Shown here piece by piece: positions 47,431-61,268 of a stretch of DNA of 64,000 nucleotides. Position 1 is the first letter of the stretch, and every line of letters begins with the position of its first letter. Under the pieces are notes generated by a model. It was given only the letters and a program-made list of their open reading frames with translations. It ran no database searches and was not told where the DNA came from. Location: contig CM037876.1 of NCBI GenBank assembly GCA_021292165.1, positions 284,554,521 through 284,618,520 of the forward strand. The letters run 5' to 3'. Position numbers and translations under genes: made by a program. Source of the DNA: Shinisaurus crocodilurus (Eukaryota; Chordata; Lepidosauria; Squamata; Shinisauridae).

Positions 47431-49084
47431 GCACATCTGGTATCTGATTACAGACAGGCCTTTTAGTTTCTGTAACTACATCTTCAAGATCACTTTTACA
47501 ACAGCAAGGGTTGGAATCATATTTTCCCTCTAAATGAAAACTAGATGAAAAGGATGCTAACAAGAACTAGTAAGCCACACACAAAAATACTTCCTAGACC
47601 ACTTGTTATTTTGTTCCTGCTGAAAATGTTGTCAATACAGAAAAACATGCTCTTTCCAAGATTTTGTTCCTTCAATTTCCACAGACAAAACTGCACTAGA
47701 TTTCTCAAACACTGATAATAGATGCAATGATGTAAACAAGCCATTTATAGAAAAACAGTTCCTATTTAATTTTTTGCATAGGATTTTGATTTAGTTTACA
47801 GTATTCTACAATGCAGCAAGGTGTTTTTAAAATCTGCTGGGTGGACTCTGATCATGCAAACATCTATGTATGAGCTAAACTTTACACAAATTGCCTCACT
47901 GAATTCACAACAGACTATTCAATGACTTTTTGCAAGATTGGAGCAAATCAGCTGCAGAAGTGATCTGCAAATGTTGACAACTTATGCTTCACAATTTAAG
48001 ATATTTCCATTTAAAATGCATCAGTAAGAGTCACATTTATTATCCCAAATATAATACAACTACAGAAGGAAATATCTAACTGTAGTAAAACACAGTGTAT
48101 AGATGTGAAGCACAGTGTTTGATCAAAAATATCCCTTTAGTTTTCTCAGTGCATTAATGGTTTAAAGTTAAAATGTACCCCAACATGAAAGGGGGCAAAA
48201 TCTGAAGACTATTGCGTGTAGGTATGGAAACAATGGCAAGAAACAAAAGCTTAATATTGAACAGCTGAATGGTACAATAAGTTCATAATTCTTATTGAAG
48301 TTACTACAGAAAGTTACACAGCATCTCCGAGAAGCACTCATTGCATTGTTCAGTTACTCATCAAATGCAATTACAGGTGTACCAAACCATGCAAATGCTT
48401 TTACGCTACAACTAGACAGCAAACTGTCAAATGTATTATATATCACAGCATGCTTAGCTTTTGGACCCACATGGTAACAGGAATATAGAATTCTCACTTA
48501 AGAGAAACTAATTTCTATATTTAAAAACTAGGCATAAATCTATTAAGATAAATAAATATTTTTTTTCAGAAAACCTTTACACATTTTTAGTATTGAATGC
48601 TTAAGAAACGGCAAGCAAATCAATTTTATGAAGCTATTAAAAAGCCCCAACAGTCTTCCAAACTAGAAAAAGGAAAATAGCCAAAACCTAGAGTAGAAGA
48701 TGAAATCATACAATTCTTCATACCACTCATCAAGCCCTTGCACTGGTTAAATTGTTGCATATTTCTTGAACAAGGCCTGATGCATCCATTTCACATGCTG
48801 AAGATCTTTGGATGTGGCTTGATTTTCCTTGTGCAAGGCTTCCTGCACATGGAAAATGGTTTTTGCATATGTGGATGTAGATATTTTTGATTCTGTCCAA
48901 TGTTTCAACACTGGTCACCTCATTTTGCCATCTTTCTAATGTCTAGGCATTTCCAAAGAAAAGCAATCATCAATAAGAAGTTTGTATGCACCCAGGGCTG
49001 TCATTGCTGGTAAATGGAGTTCTGAGGGCTTGAAGGACTCCTTCGTTGGCAAAGGGCAAGCCGTGCTTGCATGTACAGTGTTAC

Positions 49085-49111
49085 TTTATTAGACAACAGC
49101 CTTTGTTTATT
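49085..49111 (-). terminator. Candidate proximal polyadenylation signals of RPS6KA5
   Basis: Two AATAAA hexamers on the minus strand (49111-49106 and 49090-49085) about 280-300 bases after the stop codon. The hexamers are certain; use as poly(A) sites is inference. Confidence 0.3.
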
Positions 49112-49385
49112 AACAGCTTTAAAAAAAGTGTTTGGGGATGATTTACCAAAACGCTTTCTTAACACACTTTTTGGAACTTCGATTCTGGCTATAGTCACAG
49201 TGGTATTTTAAAATGTCCTATTGTATACTAGGACTGAACCAGAAAATTAGAAAGGGAAATTTGTAAAAATGTGTGCCCAATACAGGAGTTATTAAAAGCA
49301 ATAAACATTACTGTGTTCAAAGGACTATGTCAGCAAGTTTATAACAATTTAATTATTCTTCTCCACAGCAAATTTCTCTAATTTT

Positions 49386-49625
49386 TCAGTCAGAGAATTG
49401 GAAGATGCTCTCTGAATTATTGCTGTCTGTGGGATTTGTTGGCTGCAGTGTCTTTGTAGGGGTCGTTTTACCATGGGAATGAGAAGAGGAAGAATGAGAA
49501 CTTTCACTGGAACTGCTGCGAGTCTCTGTACTTGTACTTGTCTTTTTCATCTTCCTTCTTTTCGCAAGAGGTGCCTTGTCAACGTTCTGGAGGCAAAATC
49601 CTTCCCTTTTGTACTTGTTAAAGGC
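49386..49625 (-). CDS. RPS6KA5: RPS6KA5 terminal coding exon: docking/NLS and Ser-rich tail
   Basis: 79 codons and a TGA stop (49388-49386). It starts AFNKYKREGFCLQNVDKAPL, then a basic stretch LAKRRKMKK, which serves as MAPK-docking and nuclear-localisation sequence in the family, then a Ser/Thr-rich segment with the autophosphorylation cluster (SSSSESSHSSSS). The protein ends FQFSD, three residues shorter than the human C-terminus. Acceptor ttaaatag|GCC. Confidence 0.96.
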   Translation of the reverse strand, partial: AFNKYKREGFCLQNVDKAPLAKRRKMKKTSTSTETRSSSSESSHSSSSHSHGKTTPTKTLQPTNPTDSNNSESIFQFSD

Positions 49626-51132
49626 CTATTTAAAAAGGCAAATATAATACTGTGCATTCAAACTAGATTCAGTTCTTGCAGCTGTTTAAAAATAAAAATA
49701 TTAAAAAATACTTTCCTTAAACAATTGCATTGCAAACAACTCAAAAGTATTTAAAACAGTAAGACATGATTAAATTCTCAAAACAAATATAATATTAATA
49801 TTGCTGCAGGCTACAATCCTGGATGATTGGAGGGAGCAGTGACTACAATAAGCAGGTACAAGTCCCAAAGACTTTCACAGCACACAGATTTTTATGTACC
49901 CGATTACAGATGTGAGGAGGCCCTCAGCAAAGTTCACTACTGTGGGCCCATTCCCACAACAGTGGCCCTCCTGGCAGGTGTATTTGGTGGTGGCAATGGC
50001 AGCAGCACTCCAGTGGAGCTGCCATGTAAATTTCCTACAATGCCCTGGAGAGATGCTAAGTTGAGAACAGCATGGGATGAGAGCTAAGCATGGAAGGGGA
50101 TTTGGTATAATTTTCAAAACTCGTTTTAAGCAGCATGTTGGGCAGAGAGGAAGGGACTAAGGAAGATTGGATTTTAAGTGAAAGAAGAGGCCTCTGTAGA
50201 AAGTTCCTTTGGAATAGATAAGACGAAAGATTAAATACATATTTTTCTGTTTCTTTATTTGTATGTTCTCTTTTAGTGTACCTTTATCCTTTGCTTAATG
50301 TAGATTCTGAACCTCAGACAAAGATCAATGCCATTTGTTATATACTGGTTTCCTTCTTCATTATAAGATTAGGATAATCCTCTTTCTAGCATCTCGCATG
50401 GTAGAGTGACATGCAAAGGCAGCTCTGGCTTGAATCAACAGGGCAAGTGAACAGGAAGGATTTTGTAAGAGGAACAAATTACCCTCAAAACATCCAATAT
50501 TGGCAAGAAACGAGGGCTAGGGATGTATGGATTTTGTTAAATCAGTTCTGTCTCTGTTTCTCAGATTGTCAGGAGTCTTTCATTCCATTGTCCATTCATT
50601 TTTTAACCAGAATTTCATTCTACTTGTGCCAATTCGCATTAGTGCAAATGCACACTTGCACAAATGTGCATTAATTAGCACATTCACACTAATATGAATT
50701 AGCACAAATCCCTCCCTACCCAATTGAAAAAACAGTCCACAAGTCTGCAGAATCCACGTGACTCAGAAAAGGCCGGTCAGCTGCGGAATCCGCAGGTCTG
50801 AATCATTTGAATTCATTGCGGATTTCTCTGACACCCCTACCAGGGACCCAACATTTCAAGAGTTCATAGTGGGAGCAGTAGCACAGTGGCTTCCTGTAAA
50901 ACTCCTCCATTTCTTCTCTCCCCTCCCGCTCCCCACACAGTATTCCTCTGCTCCAATAGAAAGTTTCATATGTTCTGGAAGCCCAATGGGCTGAAAAGAA
51001 AACAGTAGTGTCTTGTGGAAGGGCCCAAAATGAAGTACCCTCAGCTGGAGGTAAATATTTTTTGAATGTATATGTACCTAAAGTGCATATTATTTTAAAA
51101 GTAAATAATTAACAGAAGAAGTACATGGTTTA

Positions 51133-51378
<246 letters not shown>

Positions 51379-51955
51379 TTAACAGGACTTATTTAATTTT
51401 CATTTATAAAGAAAAATGAACTGCTTTGATAATCTGATTTATGACTATAGAGTGACAAAGTTTAGAAAATTTCAGGGTTGTAGAAATAATTAATTATGGA
51501 CATTTGACAGAGAATCCATTTTAAATAAATTGTTCGTAACAGTTAGCATGTATTGTGTGTTTTCAGAAACTGCATGAAATCATTTTATACCATCTAGGAA
51601 ATCAGATCATCACAACAGCTGTAGTCCAGAAGTGTATGTACTCCAACATTTTTCTATTTTGTCTTCAGCAACTTCTCTCACCAAACCATCCAAACATTTT
51701 TAATTTTCACACTTAATACTCAAATTAGAAGTTTGGTGTGGAAGTGCTGAATCTATAGAGCCTGTCAGAATGAAATTATTGCTAACACACTAGATTAGGA
51801 TTAAAGGAACCAGTCTTATTACAGGAGATTACAGGCTAGTGATTTTGGACTCATTGTATTAGCTTCCTTAGAAAATTTAATTTAATAAATTCCAAAAGTC
51901 AAATTACTAACAACTACTGGAATTACTTAGAACTGACTAAGGAAGTTATTGGTCA

Positions 51956-52147
<192 letters not shown>

Positions 52148-52437
52148 TCAGTGCCATATACATGCATCACTACATACGTGTGTGTGCGCGTGTAAAAGAG
52201 AGATGTCTATAAATACACACACACAAAATGTTGCCAACAATTTACAGACTTAGCCATGCTGGTCCATGAGGAAGAAAAATCCAAAGTCCACAATTGAGCA
52301 AAACCTTTATTAGGACCAACTGAAAGCCACAAAAGATTGTGCAAAGAAAAGAACTTGAAAGCTTGCACAATTTTTTGCGGCACTTTAGCTGGTCTTCGTA
52401 AAGGTATTGCCCAAGTGTGTGGGCTTTTTTTCTAGAC

Positions 52438-52520
52438 TTAGGGTGCAATCCTATGCATGTTTAGACAGAAAGAATTCCCACAACTCCCAGCATTCCCCAG
52501 CCAGCCATGCTGGCTGTGAT
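52438..52520. repeat. TTTAGACAG-family repeat, one arm
   Basis: TTAGGGTGCAATCCTATGCA, TGTTTAGACAGAAAGAATTC and CAACTCCCAGCATTCCCCAG. The opposite arm is missing. Confidence 0.6.
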
Positions 52521-52994
52521 TTTATCCAAGTGATTTTATCACTTGGAACCAAGTGATAAAATCTCCATCATCAAATGCACTACGCTTTCAGTGCTATTTC
52601 TGTTACAACATGATATACAGAAATAACGCACTCTCTCTCAGACATAGTTAAGAGATCCGTAGTCAAACGAAGGATGACATGTTCCCCTCCTACACTAACC
52701 ACAGTTTAAGGGATATGTCAGAACAGATGTTAGTTCTGATTAAAACCTAATCATGGTCCCTGATTACCCATGATTTGAAGTTGATTAACAAACTCTAGTT
52801 AAGCAGGGCGGTGATGAAGAAGCATGTGATCCCATGGTCCACTCATGATCTCCTAACAGTGGTTAAGCCAAAGCAAGTGTTATACCTGCACCAGTCCAGT
52901 AAGAGATCCTATTGCACTGAAACATGAGTGTTGAGCATTACTCTGTACAGTTAACTTTTTCCACAGGTACCTAGTTAGACCAAATGTCTGATCA

Positions 52995-53255
<261 letters not shown>

Positions 53256-53336
53256 TTACAAGCTATGCTATCAGTATAAAACTCCAATTACACTAGACAA
53301 TAATAGTGAAATTTATAAGAATATATTTTGCTTATA

Positions 53337-54022
53337 TGAATGAATATTTTATTTAGTCTACCGACCACACCAATGCATACAACAATACAAACAAGATACA
53401 CCAGCTATTAATTATACACTCAAAATAAAAACCTAGAAAATAAAAACTGAATCAGACAAGCATAGAAGGTCTAGTCACAATAGCAATATTCAAAAATTTT
53501 GTAACTTTCTTGGTAATTGAGCTATTTGAGCTGTCAAGCAGAGTGGACAGAAGAAACTCTAAGGATCATCCAGGAAAAGTCTGGGTGATTGGATGTATTA
53601 CGTAGTTTTTCTCTAGCCCCTCGATAAAAGCTGCAGTTAAAAAGAACATGTGCAACAGTTTCCACCTCCTCATTATTGCAGGGGCAACACCTGTTTTCCA
53701 CTGGGATTTTACTGAATCTACCATCCAAAAGTTTGGAGGGTAGAACATTAAATCAAGCCAAGGGAAACACTCTCCTATATTTTGGAATAGATAACCAATC
53801 TAAATATAGCATCCCATTTGTAGAGTAAAGGTCTGACAGACCCAGCGACAAGGGGGAGCATGGGCCCTGAGCCGTTCGGTGGAGCTCTTGAAAGTCGATG
53901 TCAATTAATCTCTGCTTAACAAGAAATTTAGCTTTCTCCCAGGGCATGGATAACAAGTAGGAGGGTGACAGCCCGGCAGAGACAACCTATGCACATAAAG
54001 TATCATCTGTAGTTATCTCAGG
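53337..54022 (-). mobile_element. 5'-truncated LINE insertion in RPS6KA5 intron
   Basis: Minus-strand frames read ITTDDTLCA, SPSYLLSMPWEKAKFLVKQR, LYSTNGMLYLDWL and then RFSKIPVENRCCPCNNEEVE with ETVAHVLFNCSFYRGAREKL. This is a Cys/His-containing C-terminal region of a non-LTR retrotransposon. It is flanked by an exact 15-bp duplication TATATTTTGCTTATA (53322-53336 and 54023-54037). Clade not determined. Stops and frame breaks show decay. Confidence 0.85.
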
Positions 54023-54074
54023 TATATTTTGCTTATACCTGAGATAACTACAGGTGATACTTTATGTGCATAGG
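53986..54074. repeat. 41-bp arm hairpin across LINE 5' junction
   Basis: Left arm 53986-54026 and right arm 54034-54074 are reverse complements with one mismatch (ATCTG against CACCTG side). The loop is 7 bp. The right arm lies outside the LINE's target-site duplication. Confidence 0.95.
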
Positions 54075-55038
54075 AGACAATTTTCTAAAATACATGTATG
54101 TCTAATTATCAGAGTTAAAGTCTAATCACCAAGAATGGAAAATGAAAAACAAAACACAACTTGGTGGAAAGAAGCAAGCAAGCATAAAAATAAAATATCC
54201 ACATTATTAGACTTGTGAAGAGCATCATAGGAGTAGCTCAACTGACTTAGATCCAAAATGTATAAAGCCAAGTGTTCATTCTCTAAAAAAGGCCAGACCT
54301 AGATACTGTGAAAGTACTTAGCAGCCTAACTATTCAAAGCTGAATCAGTAATTAAAAGAAGAAACAGAAAAAGATCAGGAGGCTTACGTGCCCCTTTTTT
54401 CTGCTTGCAGTGTTCACCTCATCACAAGTCCTGTGTATGATTAGGTCATTATCCAACTAGTTTCCCTCTACCAATGGAAGGCTTCTATCAGCAGAATGGA
54501 GAGGGGTGCGACTTTCAGTGACTCCCCTTCTTCTCTGCAGCCCCTCGATGTCCCCCCTCCCCAAATTCCAGCAAGCTGGAGAATTGTAAGTTGGAACAGT
54601 AAATAAATTTAGAATAAGGAACTTTAAAAATCATAGATTTAGAGGGCCCTGTCTGGTAGTGGGTATTCACATCATGGCATTTTTAACTCAGGGGTGACAA
54701 ACCAAGTGACTGATTTCAAACCTAATTTTAATAGGACCACAAAGCGGAACCAGGGGCAGAATTATTACTGAAATAATTTAGCCAGGAAAAAAGCAGCTGC
54801 TGCATTTCATCCTCAATGAACAAATCACAACTTATAAACCCCATCCTAATGAGTGGAATGCCTGCCTTAATACTTACTGGAACATTTTAATATTACAACA
54901 AGCTGTTCATATCAATACCTCTATTTTTTAATTAATATTTTTAATTGAGTTTTATCAACACAAACACAACCATAACAAAAAGGCAAACTAAAGTAGAACA
55001 AAAAGTGTTCATAAGTTTTGCTCATTCCCCCGAGATCA

Positions 55039-55212
<174 letters not shown>

Positions 55213-56378
55213 CTAGAAACAATACATTTGCATTCAAATGTTTTTTAGAAAATGTATTTCAAAATGCAGAGGAATAATAACCAATAACTGTACATATTTA
55301 CTATTCTGTTAAAATATATATGTAGGATTTGGAAAAAGAGCTGACGAACTAGACAAAAGAGCAAATGACAAGAAGCAATGTACCTCCTAGTATATCGTTA
55401 CCTCTGTTTATTGCAATTATGTTATTATTTTCTCCAATTTCCAGTTGTTCAAGTCCAAATTAAAATGGGTAGCACACTTTACTCATATACCTGAAGAGGT
55501 TTACCTTTAGAGTGTGTGTAAGGGTTACTTGCCCTCAGGGCCTCACATTTTTTTCTGCATGAGTCACTGTTCTGAGTGTGCATCCTCTGAGGGCAGGTTC
55601 TGCTGCATCTCTGCATTAACAGTGATTGAATTACCCAACCACCCCTGAAGCAGATATTCCTACCCATCCCAAGCAGAGGCTCATTGGAAGCAGGCAACTC
55701 CAGAACAGTAGACACACAATGGCAGCCTCTTCTGTGGGTGGGTGGATTCACAGGAGCCTTATATTTTACTGAAATGATTAATTTTTGACAGCACATTAAT
55801 TGTTCTCTCACAGCACATTTAGTGACTCCCAACCCACAGTTTGAGAATTACTAGCTTATTTTAATAGATGAAAAAAAGAGGATAACGAAGTTTACAATCA
55901 CTTGCCCTCACTCACCCAACATGTTGACATAGCATTTCATAAAAATGAGCAATACTAGGCTCCATATATTAAAATTCTTTAATATATGGGGCAGTATACA
56001 ATGCTGCCCATGCGCTAGCAAGACCCACCGCTAGCACAATGGGAAGCTAGCAGTTCCTAGAACAATCAGAAATGGGCTGAACCACTTGTTTCCAGAACGG
56101 AGCAGGGCTCATTTTCGGGTTTGCTTTAGGAAGTTCTAACAGTGGGTCCCACTGGCACAACAGAATGAGCGGGGGCGCATTGGCAGTATTGGATACTGCC
56201 CACTGTGTCTTATTCGTTTGTAACCTTTTTATTTTATTTTCATTTGGCATGCCTTTAATAGTTAGCAAACTGAAGCTAAAAATGGCAAATTGAGGCTAAA
56301 AACAGTGACCGGTCAGCTCAAGCCCCTTGCGTCTTTAAACTTTGTGTATTTAACAGCAGGCCGAATAAGAAAGTACTA

Positions 56379-56603
<225 letters not shown>

Positions 56604-56794
56604 TTAAAAAGTCACCCTGTAACAATTTAACAGAGCAAACTGCTGAACTACAATTGTTATAATCTATTTTTATCCTCTTAATTCAAATTTTGAAGTATGA
56701 CTGACAGGTTTCCTTGAATATAAACTATTATGAGTTTGTACCATCCAAGCACTAATATGATCAACATGGAACAAATCTATGACCATCACTTCAG

Positions 56795-57262
56795 TTGTTT
56801 GCTGAGCCGAATTCAAGGTGTTGGCGTTGACCTTTAAAACCCTGTACGGCTCCGGTCCAGTTTATCTCAAGGAGCGCCTCCAGCAACATCAAGTAGGCTG
56901 CTCAACAAGATCTGCCACGGATGGCCTTCTCCCTGTCCCTTCAGCCAGAGAAACCAGGCTGGTGGGGACTAGGAGGGGGGCCTTTTCTGTGGCAGCCCCC
57001 AATTTATGGAACTCTCTCCCCAGTGACCTCCGCCATGCCCCTTCCTTGATTAGCTTCCGCCGGGCATTAAAAACGTGGCTTTTCAGGCGGAAATATGGGG
57101 TGGGTTAGGATTTTTAAGTTTTGTACTGTTTTTAATTGTGTTTTATACTGTGTGTGAGTGTGTGTTTCTCCCCCCCCCCCTTGTATTTTATTGGACTGTA
57201 CATCGCTCAGAGTGGCCGGATGTCTGGCCAGATGGGCGATTCATAAATATAATAAATAAATA
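56795..57262 (+). mobile_element. L2-like LINE 3' end (family X)
   Basis: Plus-strand reading frames give MLALTFKTLYGSGPVYLKER, GAFSVAAPNLWNSLPSDLRH and SLISFRRALKTWLFRRKYG, the C-terminus of an L2-type ORF. The 3'UTR ends GGCCAGATGGGCGATTCATA and AATATAATAAATAAATAA. The same family occurs inverted at 5391-5640. A run of 11 C sits at 57170-57180. Confidence 0.88.
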
Positions 57263-57419
57263 ATTTGGCAGTATTCCAAACAAGATGGCAATTTGGTTGA
57301 ACAAAGCATCATCTTAAAAAGCAAACAAACACTCTTTAAATGTTCAGGTTAAAGGTTCAGGTATATTGCCTGTTGCATTTTTTAAAAACAAATGTTTAAT
57401 TTTTTAACTAGCAAGATCA

Positions 57420-57745
57420 CCTGAACTCCTCCTGGTGGTGCCCCTGCCATTATAAGTTAGGAGGCTGGTGACTGGAGAGAGGGTCTTCTCAATGGTCTTC
57501 TCACCCACTTATAGAATTCTCCCCAGGGAGGCTCATCTGGCTGCAACTTTGCTATGTTTATAGTGCCAGGCAACCCCTTTTTATTTTCCTAAGCTTTTAA
57601 TTGTTAAATTGTGATGATTTTATTGCTACTAGGTTTTGTCCACTGATTTTTGCTTTTTAATTTTGTTATTACCCTTTTCATATTGTCATATTTGTTGTTT
57701 TTTATTGTGTAAGCTACCCTGATAATATTTACATTGAAAGGAAGC
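57420..57745 (+). mobile_element. Old L2-like LINE 3' end fragment
   Basis: Decayed reading GDWRERVFSMVFSPTY-like followed by GGGAGGCTCATCTGGCTGCA and a T-rich 3'UTR ending GTGTAAGCTACCCTGATAAT. Confidence 0.6.
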
Positions 57746-57809
57746 ATAGGATATTTTTTAAAAAAACAACAAAAAACCACAACTACATTTTGATTGCTCA
57801 AGTTTATTA

Positions 57810-58001
<192 letters not shown>

Positions 58002-58298
58002 TTAGTAACCTTTACTGAACAGAATCAAAAGCTAAGGAACAATGTTGCTTGAGAGTTATTCATTGGCCCATAAAGGATTCCTGTCATGCCATCTTTTTCT
58101 GCCTGAGAAAAGAATGAACATAAATATGATTCACAAACAGCACAACCTATGTATGTCTACTCCGAATACTTCCAGGTGAGTGTTTACAGGATTGGAACAT
58201 AAGCATTCTTCCATTTAAATAATTTATCTTAGAATATCTTAAATTGAAAATATCAGGCATACAATGCTAGTATATGTGAACATTCAAAAGTCATAATG

Positions 58299-58531
58299 GA
58301 GAGCCAGCATGGTGTAGTGGTTAGAGTGTTGGACTGGGGCACGGGAGATCCAAGTTCTAGTCCCCCCTCGGCCATGAAGCTCACTGGGTGACTTTGGGCC
58401 AGTCACTGACTCAGCCTAACCTACCTCACAGGGTTGTTGTGAGGATAAAATGGAGAGGAGGAGGAATCTGTAAGCCGCCTTGAGTTCCTTGCAGGAAATA
58501 AGGCGGGATATAAATATAATAAATAAATAAA
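58299..58531 (+). mobile_element. MIR-like tRNA-derived SINE, full-length
   Basis: Starts GAGAGCCAGCATGGTGTAGT with box A-like TGGTGTAGTGG, then a decayed box B AGTTCTAGTCC. The core CTCACTGGGTGACTTTGGGC and CACAGGGTTGTTGTGAGGAT parallels mammalian MIR. The tail GCGGGATATAAATATAATAA ATAAATAA resembles the family-X LINE end. Confidence 0.9.
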
Positions 58532-59359
58532 CGAGATTAACATCTTCACAAATACAGTTATTCTGAAACATGGTATAAAAATGCAAGAGATGTCACTGGT
58601 TCCTTAAAATTATAGCGCACACGGTTTCTGTAATCTAGGGGGGGAAATTTCCCTAGCTCAGATCCATAACTTTGGGGCTTATCTCTAAAGAGCATTATGC
58701 ACAGTAATGGGATGTGCACAAGGAACTCCACTACCAAATAGAAGGTTGGCACTATCAGCTTTGCCCCCCTAATCATTTGTTGGGGGTAAGAGAGAGAAAG
58801 GAGTACCGAAGAATCAACCCCACTGATGTCAGCACTGCAAGTACTAACAGTGAAGGCCTATTATATGATTGTGTGCATACACTGTGTGTGAATCCAGAGC
58901 ATGACTGTGTGCATCCAGAGCACTGTATGCGTTCCTAAGTGCCAAATGCAAGTGTGTTTTCCTTGCACTGTACCCTTCAGTACATTTGAAAACACACCCA
59001 AAGTGCTAATCTGCACATAGAATTCTGTTTCTGCACATGGATTACTCTTGTAACATGTGTATGCTACAATATGCATATGTGTCCCCCACATGGATGTGTG
59101 CACAAATCCTGGAGTTAATGGGAAAGACATGGTGGGTGGGTGTGTATGCACACATTCGTGTATGAATGAGAGACACACCCACCCTCCGCATGCACACTGG
59201 AGTTCTGACATATGCCATAAATAGCCAAAATACCATCCTTGTATGCATAGAAAACATTATTTTAAATTCCTCTAAGCCTTTGATGTCAAAAAATATTATA
59301 AAAAGGGAATCTCTCCATTAATTAGGACATTCAATAGCTAGTTAAGGTCTTAATATTAC

Positions 59360-59485
59360 CTTCATCATAGCACTTCTGGCAATAGTTGTAACTCCAGGTC
59401 GATCAATTTCTGTCAGAAAGTGAACAGGATCCATAGTGGCTGCATTACGTTTAAATAAGATAGAAGGAGCAACAAAAGAATATCC
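59360..59485 (-). CDS. RPS6KA5: RPS6KA5 coding exon: hydrophobic motif
   Basis: 42 codons in phase 0, from GYSFVAPSILFKRN to IARSAMMK. GYSFVAPS carries the hydrophobic-motif Ser and the following Ser equivalent to human Ser376 and Ser381, which the C-terminal kinase domain autophosphorylates. Acceptor atttctttag-type (ctttag|GGATAT), donor AAG|gtaata. Confidence 0.95.
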
Positions 59486-60140
59486 CTAAAGAACAAGAAG
59501 AGAAGATGTCTGTCATGTTTAGAGTTTACAGTTATCATATTTTAGCCATAATTTCAATGATTACAATAATCATAATTCAGAAAGAAAAAAGTATAAGCAA
59601 GAATAATTATACTCAGGGAAATGATGCAACTCCATATTATCATAATAGAGGAAACCTGCCTGGAAGAAATTATACCATCACCTGGCCTATTTTTTTAAAT
59701 CCATAAAAATTAGATTGTAAAAAAATGCTAAAAAAAACTGACTCTCAGCTTTTTCACTGGTGGCAAAGGTTCATACTTCAAACTGGCTAGCTTCTCAAGA
59801 CACCTATAGTTAAGGTATCAGGCAAGTTTATATTATGACTGGGCAAATGTCAAAGTATTTTTACCTGGTAAAATCAAGTTTGATATTCTAAAATGTCAGT
59901 GGAATTACCTTGAAGTATTCCATAATTTTCCTATTTACAAGGAAATATTTATATAAATATTTATCCTGGATATGAAAATACATATACACTTCAATCCAAC
60001 AGGGCTGATCTGTGCTTGGAAACACTTCCAATGTACCAATTGTGTGGATTCAGATCTGAAAAAGCTTGTTAGCTGTCACAGACATTTTCTTTTTTTCTTA
60101 AGTTGCGGGACTGGACCCCTCCTCTGCAACAGCAGGATTT

Positions 60141-60151
60141 GGGGGGGGGGG
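60141..60151 (+). repeat. Poly(G) tract, 11 nt
   Basis: Eleven consecutive G on the plus strand in an RPS6KA5 intron. Confidence 0.95.
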
Positions 60152-61268
60152 ATCCTCTTGCATAGCAGTGGACACAAAGTCCCACTACAGCAAACGTGGA
60201 TCGAAAACATGAAGTATAATGGAATAGAATGGCTTGGATCCAAAGATTTGTGAGTAGACCCCAGCTTGCACAACAGTTTTTCCAACCTGCCCCTCACTAC
60301 AGCAACCTATGCCTCCGAAAAGCTGTTCCTGAGGGTAGGAATGGACAGATCAGTCTATTTCCAATTTGTGAAAGTTTTGCATATGTTCATTCATAAAACT
60401 GTTATGTCCCATTTCCACATTATTCTTTGAATTGTTCATTTTAATCTGCACAAAAAATAATTTTTGAGCATATTTTCTTATAAAATACATAGGTATTTCT
60501 AAACATAATGTCTTCCAAAGTATGTATTTCTACATGTATTTTATTCTAAAATACACATTGTTTACACGTTTGGTATGTTTTTTTGAACAGCAAACCGTAC
60601 TGGGGAAGTGCGAAATCTGAAGAATACTACACTGCATTCTGCGCATTAGGCTGGGAGTTCTGGATCATCAGGTCAGTTCATATCAGAATTCACAAAGAAC
60701 AAATTCTTCAAGCATCCCTACCTGAGGGTCAGGGGACCCTCCATAACAGTATGGGGTCTGCAACACGAGGGCTGCAGCAGGATGGGGGCTTGGTGGAAAT
60801 TGGAAGGGGGAACCTTGCCTGAGCAGAAGTGCCTTTCCACTCACACATTGCCCCTTTGGATCAAGCACACATTACTCTGGTAAATCTCCAAAAATCCTGA
60901 ATACCATTGCATGATAGAACAAATCTCTCAAAAAGCCAGGAAAGGAGAATTAAAGCAGAAGACTACAAACACGCTTCATGAATGACAGAAAAGTATTCCT
61001 CCCCTTAAAAAAACTGTAACCAAAAATTAATATTTGTATATTTTTTAAAACTTACGTTACCAAAATAAACATGTTTTGAAAGGTATTAAGAGAATTCTAT
61101 TTTAACTTTAGGAATTTTCTTTGGCATATTTGGGTCAACCTTCTACAAAATTAAAATGAACTAGTTATGTCTAAATGACATTATAAAATAAGTAAGTCTT
61201 AGTTATGCAGTTAAACCAGTAAATATGTTATCACTTTTGTAATGTCCATAACTTTTTTAAAAAATGGT

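Larger units (their letters stand above)
39785..49385 (-). other. RPS6KA5: Probable RPS6KA5 3'UTR / downstream flank
   Basis: About 9.6 kb of AT-rich sequence downstream of the stop codon, with no exon and fewer large repeats than the flanking regions. AATAAA-type signals on the minus strand occur soon after the stop (49111-49106 and 49090-49085) and far downstream (39809-39804), so short and long 3'UTRs are both possible. Embedded short repeats are listed separately. How much of this is transcribed cannot be told from sequence. Confidence 0.4.

Noticed and set aside
58299..58375. A tRNA gene
   Set aside because: Box A-like and box B-like motifs exist, but no cloverleaf or acceptor stem closes and the sequence continues as a repeated SINE body.
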